Assembly: GCF_003991585.1 (NCBI RefSeq)
Contig: NZ_PQSP01000006.1
Location: 92,637 to 156,636 of the forward strand
Source of the DNA: Saezia sanguinis
GTDB lineage: Bacteria > Pseudomonadota > Gammaproteobacteria > Burkholderiales > Burkholderiaceae_C
Reading direction: 5' to 3'
Length of the DNA stretch: 64,000 nucleotides
Position numbers and translations under genes: made by a program. Positions 27,955 to 36,731 of this stretch are shown here, piece by piece. Position 1 is the first letter of the stretch. Every line of letters starts with the position of its first letter. The notes below the pieces were generated by a model, which was given only the letters and a program-made list of their open reading frames with translations, was not told the DNA's origin and searched no databases.

Positions 27955-29661
27955 ATGAAATTCGAAGATTTACAATTGGCGCCTGCCTTGCTGAAGGCTG
28001 TGCAGGATTTAGGTTTTGATGCCCCGACCCCGATTCAGCAGGAAGCCATCCCGGTCGTACTGTCCGGTGTTGACCTGATGGCCGGCGCACAAACCGGCAC
28101 CGGGAAAACCGGCGGTTTTGCCCTGCCCATTCTGCACCGGCTGGCGCAGGAACACCCGGCCAAAAACAAAAAAGGCCGCATCATACCGCGTGCGCTGATT
28201 CTGGCGCCCACGCGCGAACTGGCCGCACAGATTGAAGAATCTTTCCGCCAGTTTGGAAAATACCTCAAACTCAGCACCATGGTGATGTTTGGCGGCGTCA
28301 GCATGAACCCGCAGATCCAGCGCCTGCAACGCGGTGTGGACATCATCATTGCCACCCCCGGACGTCTGCTCGACCTGCACCAGCAGGGGTTTGTCGACCT
28401 GTCTCAGGCCAGCACCCTGGTGCTGGATGAAGCCGACCGCATGCTGGACATGGGGTTCATCATCGACATCCGCAAGATTCTGGCGCAGTTGCCCAAAGAA
28501 CGGCAAAACCTGCTGTTTTCCGCCACGTTCAGCGAAGAAATCCGCGAACTGGCCGGACAACTGCTGCACGAACCCCACACCATTCAGGTCACCCCGCGCA
28601 ACACCACGGTGGAGCGCATTGAACAGATTGCACACCCGGTTGCACGTAGCCGCAAGCTGGAACTGCTGATCAAGCTGATTCAGGATAACCAGTGGTATCA
28701 GGTGCTGATTTTTACCCGTACCAAATTTGGCGCCAATAAAGTATCTGATGCACTGGAGAAAAACGGCATTAAATCCGTTGCGCTGCACGGCAACAAAAGC
28801 CAGGCCGCACGTACCGCTGCATTAAAAGGCTTTAAGAACGGCCAGATTCAGGCCATGGTCGCCACCGACATTGCCGCCCGCGGCATTGACATTGACCAGC
28901 TGGCCTGCGTTGTTAACTATGAGCTGCCTAATGTCAGCGAAGACTATGTGCACCGCATTGGCCGTACAGGCCGCGCGGGCGCTGATGGCGTTGCAATCAG
29001 TCTGGTCACGGTAGACGAGGCCGGGTTCATGCAACAGATTGAAACACTGATTAAACGCCCGGTTGAACAGATTGTGATTGACGGATTCCAGCCCGACCCG
29101 CTGGAAACTGCACAGCCCATTGTGATGGGCCGGCAGGTACTGTGGGGCGGTATTGGCAGGGCGCCCAGCCGCCAGTCCACGGCATCATTCGTGAAAGCGG
29201 CCCGTCAGCAGATCAACCAGCCACGCAGCGGCGCAGGCACCCGCGCCGGACGTACCGGCGGTGGGCAGGCCCGTGACAGCCAGCGCAAAGACGGCAAAGG
29301 CAGTAGAGGCGGCAGAAGCACCGGCGCATCAGACGGCTACAATGACCGTCGGCCCGAAACGCGTTTTGCAGGCCCCAGACAACAGTCGGCCCTGACGGGT
29401 GGCACGGCAGGAGAATCAGGGCGCGGGGAACGCCGTACAGGTGAACGCGCAGCGGGCGCAGGCCGAAACAGCAGAGAAAGTGCTGATGGTTATTACAGCG
29501 GAAAACCCGGTGGTAACCGTACCGGCGCAGCCGCAAAGCGCCCGGGCAGCAAATCCGGCTTCAGTACAACACCAAACAGAAGTGCACCGCGCCGGTCTTC
29601 GTCCGAAAGCAGGTCTGGCAGCGCCAGATCAGGCCGGGGACGCCCTTCGGCAGCAAACTGA
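27955..29661 (+). CDS. rhlE: DEAD-box RNA helicase, RhlE-like
   Basis: A 568-residue ATP-dependent RNA helicase. Motifs in order: Q motif GFDAPTPIQ, Walker A AQTGTGKT (45-52), PTRELAAQ, DEAD (158-161), SAT, the ARGID segment and HRIGRTGRAG. The helicase core ends near residue 400; the rest is a basic Arg/Gly/Ser-rich tail that likely binds RNA, longer than in E. coli RhlE. Such enzymes act in ribosome assembly and RNA decay, especially in the cold. It is a single gene with its own strong terminator. The tail makes RhlE/RhlB/DeaD naming slightly uncertain; RhlE fits best. Confidence 0.9.
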   Translation: MKFEDLQLAPALLKAVQDLGFDAPTPIQQEAIPVVLSGVDLMAGAQTGTGKTGGFALPILHRLAQEHPAKNKKGRIIPRALILAPTRELAAQIEESFRQFGKYLKLSTMVMFGGVSMNPQIQRLQRGVDIIIATPGRLLDLHQQGFVDLSQASTLVLDEADRMLDMGFIIDIRKILAQLPKERQNLLFSATFSEEIRELAGQLLHEPHTIQVTPRNTTVERIEQIAHPVARSRKLELLIKLIQDNQWYQVLIFTRTKFGANKVSDALEKNGIKSVALHGNKSQAARTAALKGFKNGQIQAMVATDIAARGIDIDQLACVVNYELPNVSEDYVHRIGRTGRAGADGVAISLVTVDEAGFMQQIETLIKRPVEQIVIDGFQPDPLETAQPIVMGRQVLWGGIGRAPSRQSTASFVKAARQQINQPRSGAGTRAGRTGGGQARDSQRKDGKGSRGGRSTGASDGYNDRRPETRFAGPRQQSALTGGTAGESGRGERRTGERAAGAGRNSRESADGYYSGKPGGNRTGAAAKRPGSKSGFSTTPNRSAPRRSSSESRSGSARSGRGRPSAAN

Positions 29662-29726
29662 GATGGTTTTACATCATTAAAGGGCACATATACCAATTAA
29701 TTGTGCACCCAAATAAAACCACTTTA

Positions 29727-29756
29727 AAGCCTGTGCCCATAAGCACAGGCTTTTTT
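29727..29756 (+). terminator. Rho-independent terminator of rhlE
   Basis: AAGCCTGTGC (29727-29736) pairs perfectly with GCACAGGCTT (29743-29752) over a 6-base loop, followed by TTTT. A strong terminator for the plus strand. On the minus strand the following bases are moderately T-rich, so it may also stop the convergent comEC transcript. Confidence 0.92.
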
Positions 29757-29787
29757 CACGTAGCGCCAACAAGGCCAAACAATAATC

Positions 29788-32367
29788 TCACTGTACCTGA
29801 TGATGCCAGTAACGCGAGCGCTGCATTCTTTCACATTGCATCTGCTCCAGTGCATCACTGCGCCAGGTCGCTGCGCCACAACTGACCGTATTCACAAGCT
29901 GAATTCCGCGCTGGCTGTAACGCTTGAGCACATCTTCATCAGGATGGCCGAAACGGTTCAGATACCCCGATTGAACAACAACCCATTGCGGATTGACCGC
30001 ATCTAAAAATACCCCTGAAGATGATGTTTTACTGCCATGGTGCGGTGCCAGCAACCAGTCAGCATGAAGTGAGGTGCCGCATTGCTGCTCTGCTGAATCT
30101 GCCGCACTTGCGCCAATAGGACCAGTAGAATGTATGCGTGCAGAACAATCCGCAGACCGCGCAACCAGCTCCCCCTCTTGCTTCGCTTCAATATCTCCTG
30201 TCAGCAATGCTGCAACCTCTTTTCCCACTGAATTGGTTGCGGCAACCCGCAACACACAGGACTGTGCATTACCTGACAACGCCCGGGAACTGCCCCGGCT
30301 TTCCATTTGTACAGTGGGATGCAACACCGTAAACTGCACATCATCCCACTGCCACGACAACCCGGCCACGCAAGGAATATGATCTGCCGCAGTTGATTGC
30401 CAGACTGCGTCACCAGATGGTGCGGATGCTAGCAAGTCAGCCTGCGGATACGCCGCCAGAACCGAATACAATCCACCGGCATGATCTGCATCCACATGAC
30501 TGACCACCACACGGTCCACATGCACGCCCAGCGCATGCAAAGCGGGCACCACCATGAGTGATCCGGCATCTGAATCTTCCGTATATTTAGGGCCGGTATC
30601 GTATAGCAGGTCATGTGTGGCAGTGCGCACCAGCACCGCACTCCCCTGCCCAACATCCAGCGCAATCACCTCAAACTCACCCTGAGCAACCCGGGTTGGC
30701 TGCCAAACCAATACAGGAATAACCATCAATAAGCCAAGCAGCCGGTAACGCCACCGCCATACCGGCAACACCAGAACAACAGCCCCCAGCACAGCGGCAA
30801 CGCCCACCGGCCATGGCGGTACGGCGCTGCTCCAGACCGCCCATGTCCAGTTTGAAAGCCATTGCAAAACCGCCAGCAATACATCGGCGGCCCACGCCGC
30901 AAACAACCACAGCGGATGCCACACCATGCCCAGCAGCGACAGTGGCACCATCACAAAAGTAACCCATGGAATCGCAAACAGGTTGGCGACCAGCCCCACC
31001 ACGGAAACCTGCTGAAACAACAGCAATGTCAGCGGCGCCAGTGCAATTGAAATGCGCCATTGCACCACCAGCAACTGCCAGCAACTTCGCCATACACTTT
31101 TCCATAAACGCTGCCACCAGGGTTGCAAGGCAAGCTGGTCTGGTAGCGGGTAGCGCTCCTTTCGCTCCAACTGTTTCTGCCCGTCAATACCATCTGTTGC
31201 TTGTGCCAGTAAAACGCCTACTGCAATGAACGACAGCCAGAACCCCGCCTGCAATAACGCCCAAGGATCTGCCGCCACCACAACTGCCGCAGCAAAACAC
31301 CACACGGTGTACCATGGCCAGCGTATTCCGACAACACGCAGCAACACCACCGTTGCCAGCATCAGCACCGTGCGCTGTGCCGGAATACCCCAGCCGGCAA
31401 ACAACGCGTACAAGACTGCACACAACAACCCGCCTACGGCAGCAGCCGTATGCGCAGGCAGCCACAACATCAAACGTACACTGCGCCGCCACAACCAGTT
31501 AATCAGGCACATCGCCAGCCATGCCATCATCGTGATGTGCAGACCCGAGATACTGACCAGATGGGCTACGCCAGTGGTACGAAATATCTGCCAGTCATCC
31601 CGGGAAATCGCACGCTGGTCTCCCAAGGTTAACGCAGCAAGCAAGCCTGCCTGCCGCGCATCCGGCACGGTATGCATGATTTTGCTCCGCACCTGCTCCC
31701 GCCAGCGCTCCACCAAGGAGCCCTGAGCATCAGCCAGCAACCGAGGTGTAGCCGCATTTTTAGCGGTTCGCACATACCCCACTGCGCCGATGCCCTGCCC
31801 CCACAGCCACAGCTCATAATCAAAACCATGCGGGTTCATGCTGCCATGGGGTGCACGCAGGCGCACTTCAAAGCGCCAATGCTGCCCAACATGGATATCA
31901 GGCATGGCATCGTTAGCATCATCCACAGCAGATGCGCTGAAATACCAGCTTAATTGCAGTTTGGCAGGCAATTGAACCGGTTCACCATTCAACTCCGCAG
32001 TTTTAACCGCCAGCGTAAAACGCCAGCGTCCGGACTGCAATTGCGGCAGCGTATCCACCACCCCTTCGACCAGAATATCCTGCCGCTCCAGCCCCGGCAG
32101 CATTGCATCTGCCATTTTGTGTGCTGCCCGCCAGCCAGCCCAGGCAAACCCCATGCAAACCAATAACGTCCAAACCAGCACACGCTGACCCCAGCGCCGG
32201 TACCTGCCCTGCACAACATAAAGACTCTGACGCCAGACATAAACCATCCATGCCAGACCTGCTCCGGCAGCCAGAAAAAGCACCAGGTAAATTTCTGCGC
32301 CCCATAACCGGGCCTGGCCCAACTGCCATGTGATACCCACCAGCCATGCTGCACAAATTGCTTCCAT
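29788..32367 (-). CDS. comEC: ComEC/Rec2-family DNA uptake channel
   Basis: An 859-residue inner-membrane protein that carries transforming single-stranded DNA into the cytoplasm. N-terminal helices and a ComEC_N-type periplasmic domain (to about residue 200) are followed by a multi-helix Competence domain (GDQRAISRDDWQIFRTTGVAHLVSISGLHI is the family signature near residue 255). The C-terminal part from about residue 560 is a metallo-beta-lactamase-type nuclease domain, with DVGQGSAVLV and HVDADH as metal-binding motifs. The start is ATG 32367, divergent from the RidA-family gene 52 bases away. With the pilins downstream it suggests natural competence, but other com genes are absent here. 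Confidence 0.93.
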   Translation of the reverse strand: MEAICAAWLVGITWQLGQARLWGAEIYLVLFLAAGAGLAWMVYVWRQSLYVVQGRYRRWGQRVLVWTLLVCMGFAWAGWRAAHKMADAMLPGLERQDILVEGVVDTLPQLQSGRWRFTLAVKTAELNGEPVQLPAKLQLSWYFSASAVDDANDAMPDIHVGQHWRFEVRLRAPHGSMNPHGFDYELWLWGQGIGAVGYVRTAKNAATPRLLADAQGSLVERWREQVRSKIMHTVPDARQAGLLAALTLGDQRAISRDDWQIFRTTGVAHLVSISGLHITMMAWLAMCLINWLWRRSVRLMLWLPAHTAAAVGGLLCAVLYALFAGWGIPAQRTVLMLATVVLLRVVGIRWPWYTVWCFAAAVVVAADPWALLQAGFWLSFIAVGVLLAQATDGIDGQKQLERKERYPLPDQLALQPWWQRLWKSVWRSCWQLLVVQWRISIALAPLTLLLFQQVSVVGLVANLFAIPWVTFVMVPLSLLGMVWHPLWLFAAWAADVLLAVLQWLSNWTWAVWSSAVPPWPVGVAAVLGAVVLVLPVWRWRYRLLGLLMVIPVLVWQPTRVAQGEFEVIALDVGQGSAVLVRTATHDLLYDTGPKYTEDSDAGSLMVVPALHALGVHVDRVVVSHVDADHAGGLYSVLAAYPQADLLASAPSGDAVWQSTAADHIPCVAGLSWQWDDVQFTVLHPTVQMESRGSSRALSGNAQSCVLRVAATNSVGKEVAALLTGDIEAKQEGELVARSADCSARIHSTGPIGASAADSAEQQCGTSLHADWLLAPHHGSKTSSSGVFLDAVNPQWVVVQSGYLNRFGHPDEDVLKRYSQRGIQLVNTVSCGAATWRSDALEQMQCERMQRSRYWHHQVQ

Positions 32368-32419
32368 GGGTTAAAGTTTAGGGCAATTCTCTCCGTATTT
32401 TTATTAAAAAGGAAAACAC

Positions 32420-32875
32420 ATGTCTGTTTACCACAAACTTGATGCACTGAACATCAAACTTCCCGGTGTTGCGACACCGGCAGCTGCGTATGTCCCCTAT
32501 GCCGTTTCAGGCAAGCAGGTTTACCTTTCCGGCCATATTGCCAAAAAGGAAGGTACACCGTGGGTAGGGCAACTGGGTAAAAACATGAGCACAGAAGAAG
32601 GCCGCCTTGCTGCACACGCCGTTGCCATTGAACTGCTCGGAACCCTGCATGCCGCAACCGGAGACCTGAACAAAATCAAACGCATCGTCAAGGTGGTCAG
32701 CCTCGTTAACAGCGCGCCAGACTATACCGAACACCACCTGGTAACCAACGGCTGCTCGGAACTGCTGGGAGAAGTGTTTGGAGAAAAGGGCCAGCATGCC
32801 CGCAGCGCCTATGGCGTGGCCCAACTGCCTATGGGCGTTTGTGTGGAGATTGAACTGATTGCAGAATTGCTATAA
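32420..32875 (+). CDS. RidA/YjgF-family protein
   Basis: A 151-residue member of the reactive-intermediate deaminase superfamily. It is longer than enteric RidA (about 128 residues) and has the N-terminal layout (LNIKLPGVATPAAAYVPYAVSGKQVYLSGHI) of the roughly 150-residue subgroup. The conserved catalytic-type Arg lies in HARSAYGVAQLPMGVCVEIE near the C-terminus. Characterised RidA proteins hydrolyse reactive enamines; members of this subgroup are less well characterised. AAGGAAAA precedes the ATG. Its 3' end faces the pilin gene. Confidence 0.9.
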   Translation: MSVYHKLDALNIKLPGVATPAAAYVPYAVSGKQVYLSGHIAKKEGTPWVGQLGKNMSTEEGRLAAHAVAIELLGTLHAATGDLNKIKRIVKVVSLVNSAPDYTEHHLVTNGCSELLGEVFGEKGQHARSAYGVAQLPMGVCVEIELIAELL

Positions 32876-32913
32876 AACAAAAAAACAGATCCCCCTTTTA
32901 AAGTCATAACGGA

Positions 32914-33378
32914 CTAACGGCAATCGGAGGGTAACCGATTCTGAGACACAGATCCTGTGGCTTCAGTGCATGTCCAACTGACACGCCCATACGGAATAAC
33001 GCCAGCCACCAAAGGGCCGTTATTCCCTGTCGGGGTCAATAGTAATTGAATGTTTTGGGCATGGGCTGAACCGGTAATGGTGATTACGCCTGTGGGACCA
33101 TCAATAGAAATGTTGCTGGTATTCCTCGTCGAAACAAACCCCTGCCATCTGCTATCTAAAGGGTTAATCCCGTTAACTGCGTTCTCTGCTACCAACGATT
33201 TGGCCGTACTTGCCAGCATCAGCCCTTCTCCCAAGCGTGTACGAACCACATAATCCTGATACATAATTAAACCAAAGGCAGCCAAAATTCCTATGATGAC
33301 CACAACAATCATCAACTCAATCAGGGTAAACCCATTTTGAAAACCTTTTTGTGTTGCCCACGCCATTTCGTTTTTCAT
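32914..33378 (-). CDS. Type IV pilin, PilA-like (paralog 1)
   Basis: A 154-residue prepilin with a 16-residue leader (MKNEMAWATQKGFQNG), cleaved before Phe in the class III motif [18 protein letters not shown], with Glu at +5. A hydrophobic spine, alpha-beta loop and C-terminal disulfide loop follow (Cys in SWTC and SDC). The start is ATG 33378, with AGGATAGG before it. The frame is open to 33450, but that would begin upstream of the promoter's predicted start point. It is closely related to the pilin at 35899-36408 (both share TRLGEGL.LAS.AK). It has its own sigma-54 promoter. Confidence 0.92.
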   Translation of the reverse strand: MKNEMAWATQKGFQNGFTLIELMIVVVIIGILAAFGLIMYQDYVVRTRLGEGLMLASTAKSLVAENAVNGINPLDSRWQGFVSTRNTSNISIDGPTGVITITGSAHAQNIQLLLTPTGNNGPLVAGVIPYGRVSWTCTEATGSVSQNRLPSDCR

Positions 33379-33444
33379 CCAACCTATCCTTGTACTGCTG
33401 CGCAAGTTGACTATGCTGCAATCAAGCTGCTCCTTAACATTAAA

Positions 33445-33461
33445 CAGCAAAAATCATGCCA
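33445..33461 (-). promoter_or_regulatory. Sigma-54 promoter of pilin paralog 1
   Basis: On the minus strand, TGGCATGATTTTTGCT matches the -24/-12 consensus (TGGCAC-N5-TTGCW). GG is at 33460-33459 and GC at 33448-33447, separated by exactly 10 bases. Transcription would begin near 33435, about 57 bases before the pilin start. PilR-type activation is expected, but no activator site was identified. Confidence 0.85.
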
Positions 33462-33483
33462 GAATATTTTGAAAACAATGGAT

Positions 33484-34530
33484 TTACAACCTTTCGCTTA
33501 ATATACCTTTCAATGCCGAAAAAGCCTCGCTGTAGTTCCACAGCTGCCCCTCCACAAAAGCAACAACAATCGTTCCATCCGGCAAAATAAGCGCAAAACT
33601 ATAATGCAATGGGGGAAATGCACCATAATGCGTTAATTGGTTGCTGCCATCATTTTGTGGCCAAATGCGCCATCCCAAACCATAATAGCTCTGGGTGTAC
33701 GCTGCTCGTAACGGCGGAACAGCAATTTGCCTGACATGAGGCAGTTCCAGTGCATAAATCGCCAGCAGAGTATCCAGATCAGCGGACCAGCCTCCAACCG
33801 GAGCCGCTCCCTGCAACTCCTCCCTGCTTGTAAAAGGCACTGCGCCTGCTGTTGCCACCATTCCGGTAATGGTCAGTTTTTCAGCAGAAACGCCACGATC
33901 CTGCAGCATAGCATGCACCGCATCCTCATAAGTAAGACCGGCTTTGTTTTCAATGATTTTGCCTAAAAAACAGTAGCCAATATTTGCATACTCGATCTGG
34001 TTGCCGGGCACATCATCAAGTTTTCGTTCAAGCACCTTATGGATAGCTTGGTCGCATGAAACTAAACCGTTATCCGTTACCACTACATCACCCGATTGGC
34101 GGGCGCTAAATCCTGCTACATGTCGCAATAGGTCAGCTACCGTGATCTGCCGATAGTATTCGTCCCGGGAGTAGTCAAGTTGAGGCAATAAATCGACCAG
34201 CTTTCCGTCCAACTGCAACTGCCCCTTTTTCACCATCCAGCGGATAGTCATCGCCGTGATCGGCTTGGACAAACTGGCAATGCGCATCGGCTCATTTTCT
34301 GTCAAAGGAAGCACCTTTTCCTCGCCATTACGGGCATGGTATCCGATCACGATATGCTCTGTGCGTCCATCAGGGTGTCGAATCCCAAGCATCATACCAT
34401 CCAGGTGCCACAGCATTGCAAAGCGGCGTAACTCCCAGTTTAACGGTAATGGCCCACCTTGATACCAATAACAACCGGCAGCAACCACACTCAGAAGCAT
34501 CAATAAAATAGTCAGCCTGGTTTTTTTCAT
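33484..34530 (-). CDS. Lipoprotein serine hydrolase of the beta-lactamase/penicillin-binding fold
   Basis: A 348-residue protein with a lipoprotein signal (lipobox VAAGC, Cys near residue 20) and a class C beta-lactamase-like domain. The catalytic Ser-x-x-Lys is SLSK near residue 88 and Tyr-x-Asn is YANIGY near residue 185; the third motif is probably HYGAFPP near residue 307 (His in place of the usual Lys-Thr-Gly). ATG 34530 overlaps the stop of the gene before it (TGATG); a TTG one codon earlier is less likely. There is no clear ribosome site, so translation is coupled. The substrate is unknown: peptidoglycan, ester or pilus-related. Confidence 0.82.
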   Translation of the reverse strand: MKKTRLTILLMLLSVVAAGCYWYQGGPLPLNWELRRFAMLWHLDGMMLGIRHPDGRTEHIVIGYHARNGEEKVLPLTENEPMRIASLSKPITAMTIRWMVKKGQLQLDGKLVDLLPQLDYSRDEYYRQITVADLLRHVAGFSARQSGDVVVTDNGLVSCDQAIHKVLERKLDDVPGNQIEYANIGYCFLGKIIENKAGLTYEDAVHAMLQDRGVSAEKLTITGMVATAGAVPFTSREELQGAAPVGGWSADLDTLLAIYALELPHVRQIAVPPLRAAYTQSYYGLGWRIWPQNDGSNQLTHYGAFPPLHYSFALILPDGTIVVAFVEGQLWNYSEAFSALKGILSERL

Positions 34531-35777
34531 CAAAAAAGTTTTTTCATGCGGGCGAACAAACCATTACGAGCAATCCATTTCGAATATGCCTGATACTGCG
34601 GGTCCTGCATCAAATGCCACTCTTCTGTTTTGGCTCGACACCAGTAAATCATGTTGGTCACCAATAATGCCCCCACCATCTGCAAAGTATGCCAACCCGA
34701 AGCCATGCTTAAAAAGGGTACATACAAAAACCACCATGACAGGTTTTTGGCCAGATAAGCCGGATGCTTAAAGTAACGGTAAGGGCCATTGGTAATGATG
34801 CCGCGGTTGGTCAAATTGCTGAACCGGATGCCGAAAATCACTGTTGCCCATGCGTAAATCACCGTCAATGCAACGATAACGGCGCCCCAACTGTAAAACA
34901 GGAGACTCCCCCGCTCAAACCAAACCATCCATGGAGCGCCCCCTGTACCCGAGCCATTTTGGGTATACAACATAAGACCTGCATTTTCGCGTAAGAACAT
35001 TAAAGGTGGATAACAGACCAGAGCCGCTACCCAGGCCAGCAAGTAGGGATTACTGGATCTGATATGGGTATCCAGACGATGCGAATTACACATATAGCCA
35101 ATTGTTGCGTAAACCGTATCTATCAGGTACAGAAGTGCCATCGGCACAAAATACCATGCGATCTGAAAGCCACGCTCCAGATCATGATAAAACATGACCA
35201 GCCAAAGATACGAAGCATCAATCATCAAGGGTAGAAAGAATGCCTTGATCAAATGATTGCGTGCCGTATTTTTCCATACATCCCAGTGGTATCCCTGTTG
35301 ATCCAGTGCATAGCCTAAAGACAGTAAGGTTCCGGGCTCCCAGTCTTCACTCCGGACTTTTATCAGGTAAAAAAGCAGGTAAACCAGCAGCACCGGCCCC
35401 AGCCAGGGCAAAAACTCCAACAATGTTGCAGTAACGGCCATATTTGCAAACTGAAATACGGTCAAGGTTACCACCCAGATCAACCCTGCAAATAACAGCC
35501 CGCGAATTTTCCAGCCCAATATCTGTTGGTAAGTAAAAATACCGGGTGCTATGACCAAACTTTTCCAGTGCCGGTTCCTGTAATATTCAGCAAACAACAT
35601 AGGCACAGCTGCGCTTCCCATCAAAATAAGCCACGCAACGGTATAACCAGGTCGGACAAGATAAACAACGATCAGTGCAGCAAGAAGTCCGAAAATACCC
35701 GCAACGCCAGTCCAAGCAGAAACCGCCGAGGACACTGTTTGCTCATCTTTCAAATGAAATTTTTCGTATTTTTGCAC
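34530..35777 (-). CDS. Membrane protein with C-terminal isoprenylcysteine-methyltransferase-like domain
   Basis: A 415-residue polytopic protein. The last 130 residues match the ICMT/phospholipid methyltransferase superfamily: NRGIITNGPYRYFKHPAYLAKN (the GPYRY.RHP.Y SAM-site motif), then RAKTEEWHLMQDPQYQAYSK with the Arg-x3-Glu-Glu pattern. The first 250-270 residues are a hydrophobic extension with about six or more helices, with no recognised family. The start is GTG 35777 with a weak ribosome site; TATAAA at 35808-35813 (minus strand) could be its -10 box. It is followed by the hydrolase with a 1-base overlap, and lies between the two pilins. Substrate unknown. Confidence 0.75.
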   Translation of the reverse strand: MQKYEKFHLKDEQTVSSAVSAWTGVAGIFGLLAALIVVYLVRPGYTVAWLILMGSAAVPMLFAEYYRNRHWKSLVIAPGIFTYQQILGWKIRGLLFAGLIWVVTLTVFQFANMAVTATLLEFLPWLGPVLLVYLLFYLIKVRSEDWEPGTLLSLGYALDQQGYHWDVWKNTARNHLIKAFFLPLMIDASYLWLVMFYHDLERGFQIAWYFVPMALLYLIDTVYATIGYMCNSHRLDTHIRSSNPYLLAWVAALVCYPPLMFLRENAGLMLYTQNGSGTGGAPWMVWFERGSLLFYSWGAVIVALTVIYAWATVIFGIRFSNLTNRGIITNGPYRYFKHPAYLAKNLSWWFLYVPFLSMASGWHTLQMVGALLVTNMIYWCRAKTEEWHLMQDPQYQAYSKWIARNGLFARMKKLF

Positions 35778-35843
35778 GGAATACTCATTCAGGATTCAGC
35801 GGTACATTTTATACTTAACAATTCAATCAAAATCGCAAAGCTC

Positions 35844-35871
35844 AAAATAAAAAACGGGGCCCGAAGACCCC
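35844..35871 (-). terminator. Rho-independent terminator of pilin paralog 2
   Basis: On the minus strand GGGGTC-TTCG-GGCCCC forms a stem with a UUCG-type tetraloop (35856-35871), followed by GTTTTTTATTTT. It lies 28 bases beyond the pilin stop and separates pilin 2 from the methyltransferase gene. Confidence 0.9.
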
Positions 35872-35898
35872 ATTTTTAATCCATAAAGATGGATATGA

Positions 35899-36408
35899 TT
35901 AGTTACCAGATGCAGCAGGTGCTGTTGCAGTGGTAAAGCGGCATTCCGGCGGCAACTGGTTAGGAGCAGTCGCGTTGGTAGCACTGTTGCATGACCATGC
36001 AATACGGCCAACAGGCAATCTACCAGTCTGCAGTGCACCGTCATTATCCCATGGTGACAGCACTAACTGAATACCATTTACACGGGTAGCGTCGCCTGTA
36101 ACAGTGATGATGCCATTCGCGTCAAGGTTAACGCTTGTAACGTTACGGGTAGAGGTAATTGTACCAGCCGCGCCGTTCACCCAGCCTTGGTTGAATAGGA
36201 AGCCATTGGTTGCATTATCAACTACAATGTTTTTCGCTGAAGAAGCCAGCACCAGACCTTCACCTAAACGGGTACGCACGGTGTAATCCTGATACATCGG
36301 CAGAGCGAAAGCTGCCAGAATACCGATAATAGCCACAACGATCATCAATTCGATCAGGGTGAAACCCTTTTGAGCGCCGCGCTTCACAGACATAATTTGC
36401 TTTTTCAT
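35899..36408 (-). CDS. Type IV pilin, PilA-like (paralog 2, likely major pilin)
   Basis: A 169-residue prepilin with leader [15 protein letters not shown] and cleavage before Phe in [18 protein letters not shown] (Glu at +5 present). The body has [11 protein letters not shown] and a C-terminal disulfide loop (SWSC-like SC..., PPEC) plus a short Thr/Ala-rich tail. AAGGAAGG lies 7 bases before the ATG. A sigma-54 promoter about 60 bases upstream and a strong terminator downstream define a single-gene unit, typical of major pilins. Paralog 1 is the nearest relative within the window. Confidence 0.93.
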   Translation of the reverse strand: MKKQIMSVKRGAQKGFTLIELMIVVAIIGILAAFALPMYQDYTVRTRLGEGLVLASSAKNIVVDNATNGFLFNQGWVNGAAGTITSTRNVTSVNLDANGIITVTGDATRVNGIQLVLSPWDNDGALQTGRLPVGRIAWSCNSATNATAPNQLPPECRFTTATAPAASGN

Positions 36409-36465
36409 AATTTGACCTTCCTTGGTTAATTAGGAACTACATATCGTAGCCTTCACCAAGAGATA

Positions 36466-36482
36466 TGCATGGACCGTGCCAA
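36466..36482 (-). promoter_or_regulatory. Sigma-54 promoter of pilin paralog 2
   Basis: On the minus strand TTGGCACGGTCCATGCA matches the -24/-12 consensus: GG at 36480-36479 and GC at 36468-36467 with 10 bases between, and an intact TGGCACG half. Transcription would start near 36455, leaving a leader of about 47 bases. Confidence 0.88.
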
Positions 36483-36689
36483 CCTTAAAACTGCGAAATA
36501 TTTCACACTTTCAAGCGAATCGCCAAAAACAAGGTTACATTTTTGTCACTTAGAGCAACCTTTTTTGTCACACCGAGACCAATTTGGTCAATTATGACAT
36601 TTTGTGTAATTCAGCAAGTCGTATTTTTGTTTTGCTTGGCGGAATCTATAGATACAGAAACTGTTTTTTCTTATTAATCAGTTTATTTC

Positions 36690-36731
36690 ATAACAAAATC
36701 CCCACAGATTGGCAAAAAACTGTGGGGATTT
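36690..36731 (-). terminator. Terminator of clpA
   Basis: AAATCCCCACAG (36696-36707) pairs perfectly with CTGTGGGGATTT (36720-36731) over a 12-base loop. On the minus strand a short T-rich tract (TTTTGTT) follows. It lies just after the clpA stop at 36753. Confidence 0.8.

Noticed and set aside
33379..33450. N-terminal extension of pilin paralog 1 beginning at 33450
   Set aside because: It would begin upstream of the predicted transcription start of the sigma-54 promoter and make a 40-residue leader, far longer than any usual prepilin leader.
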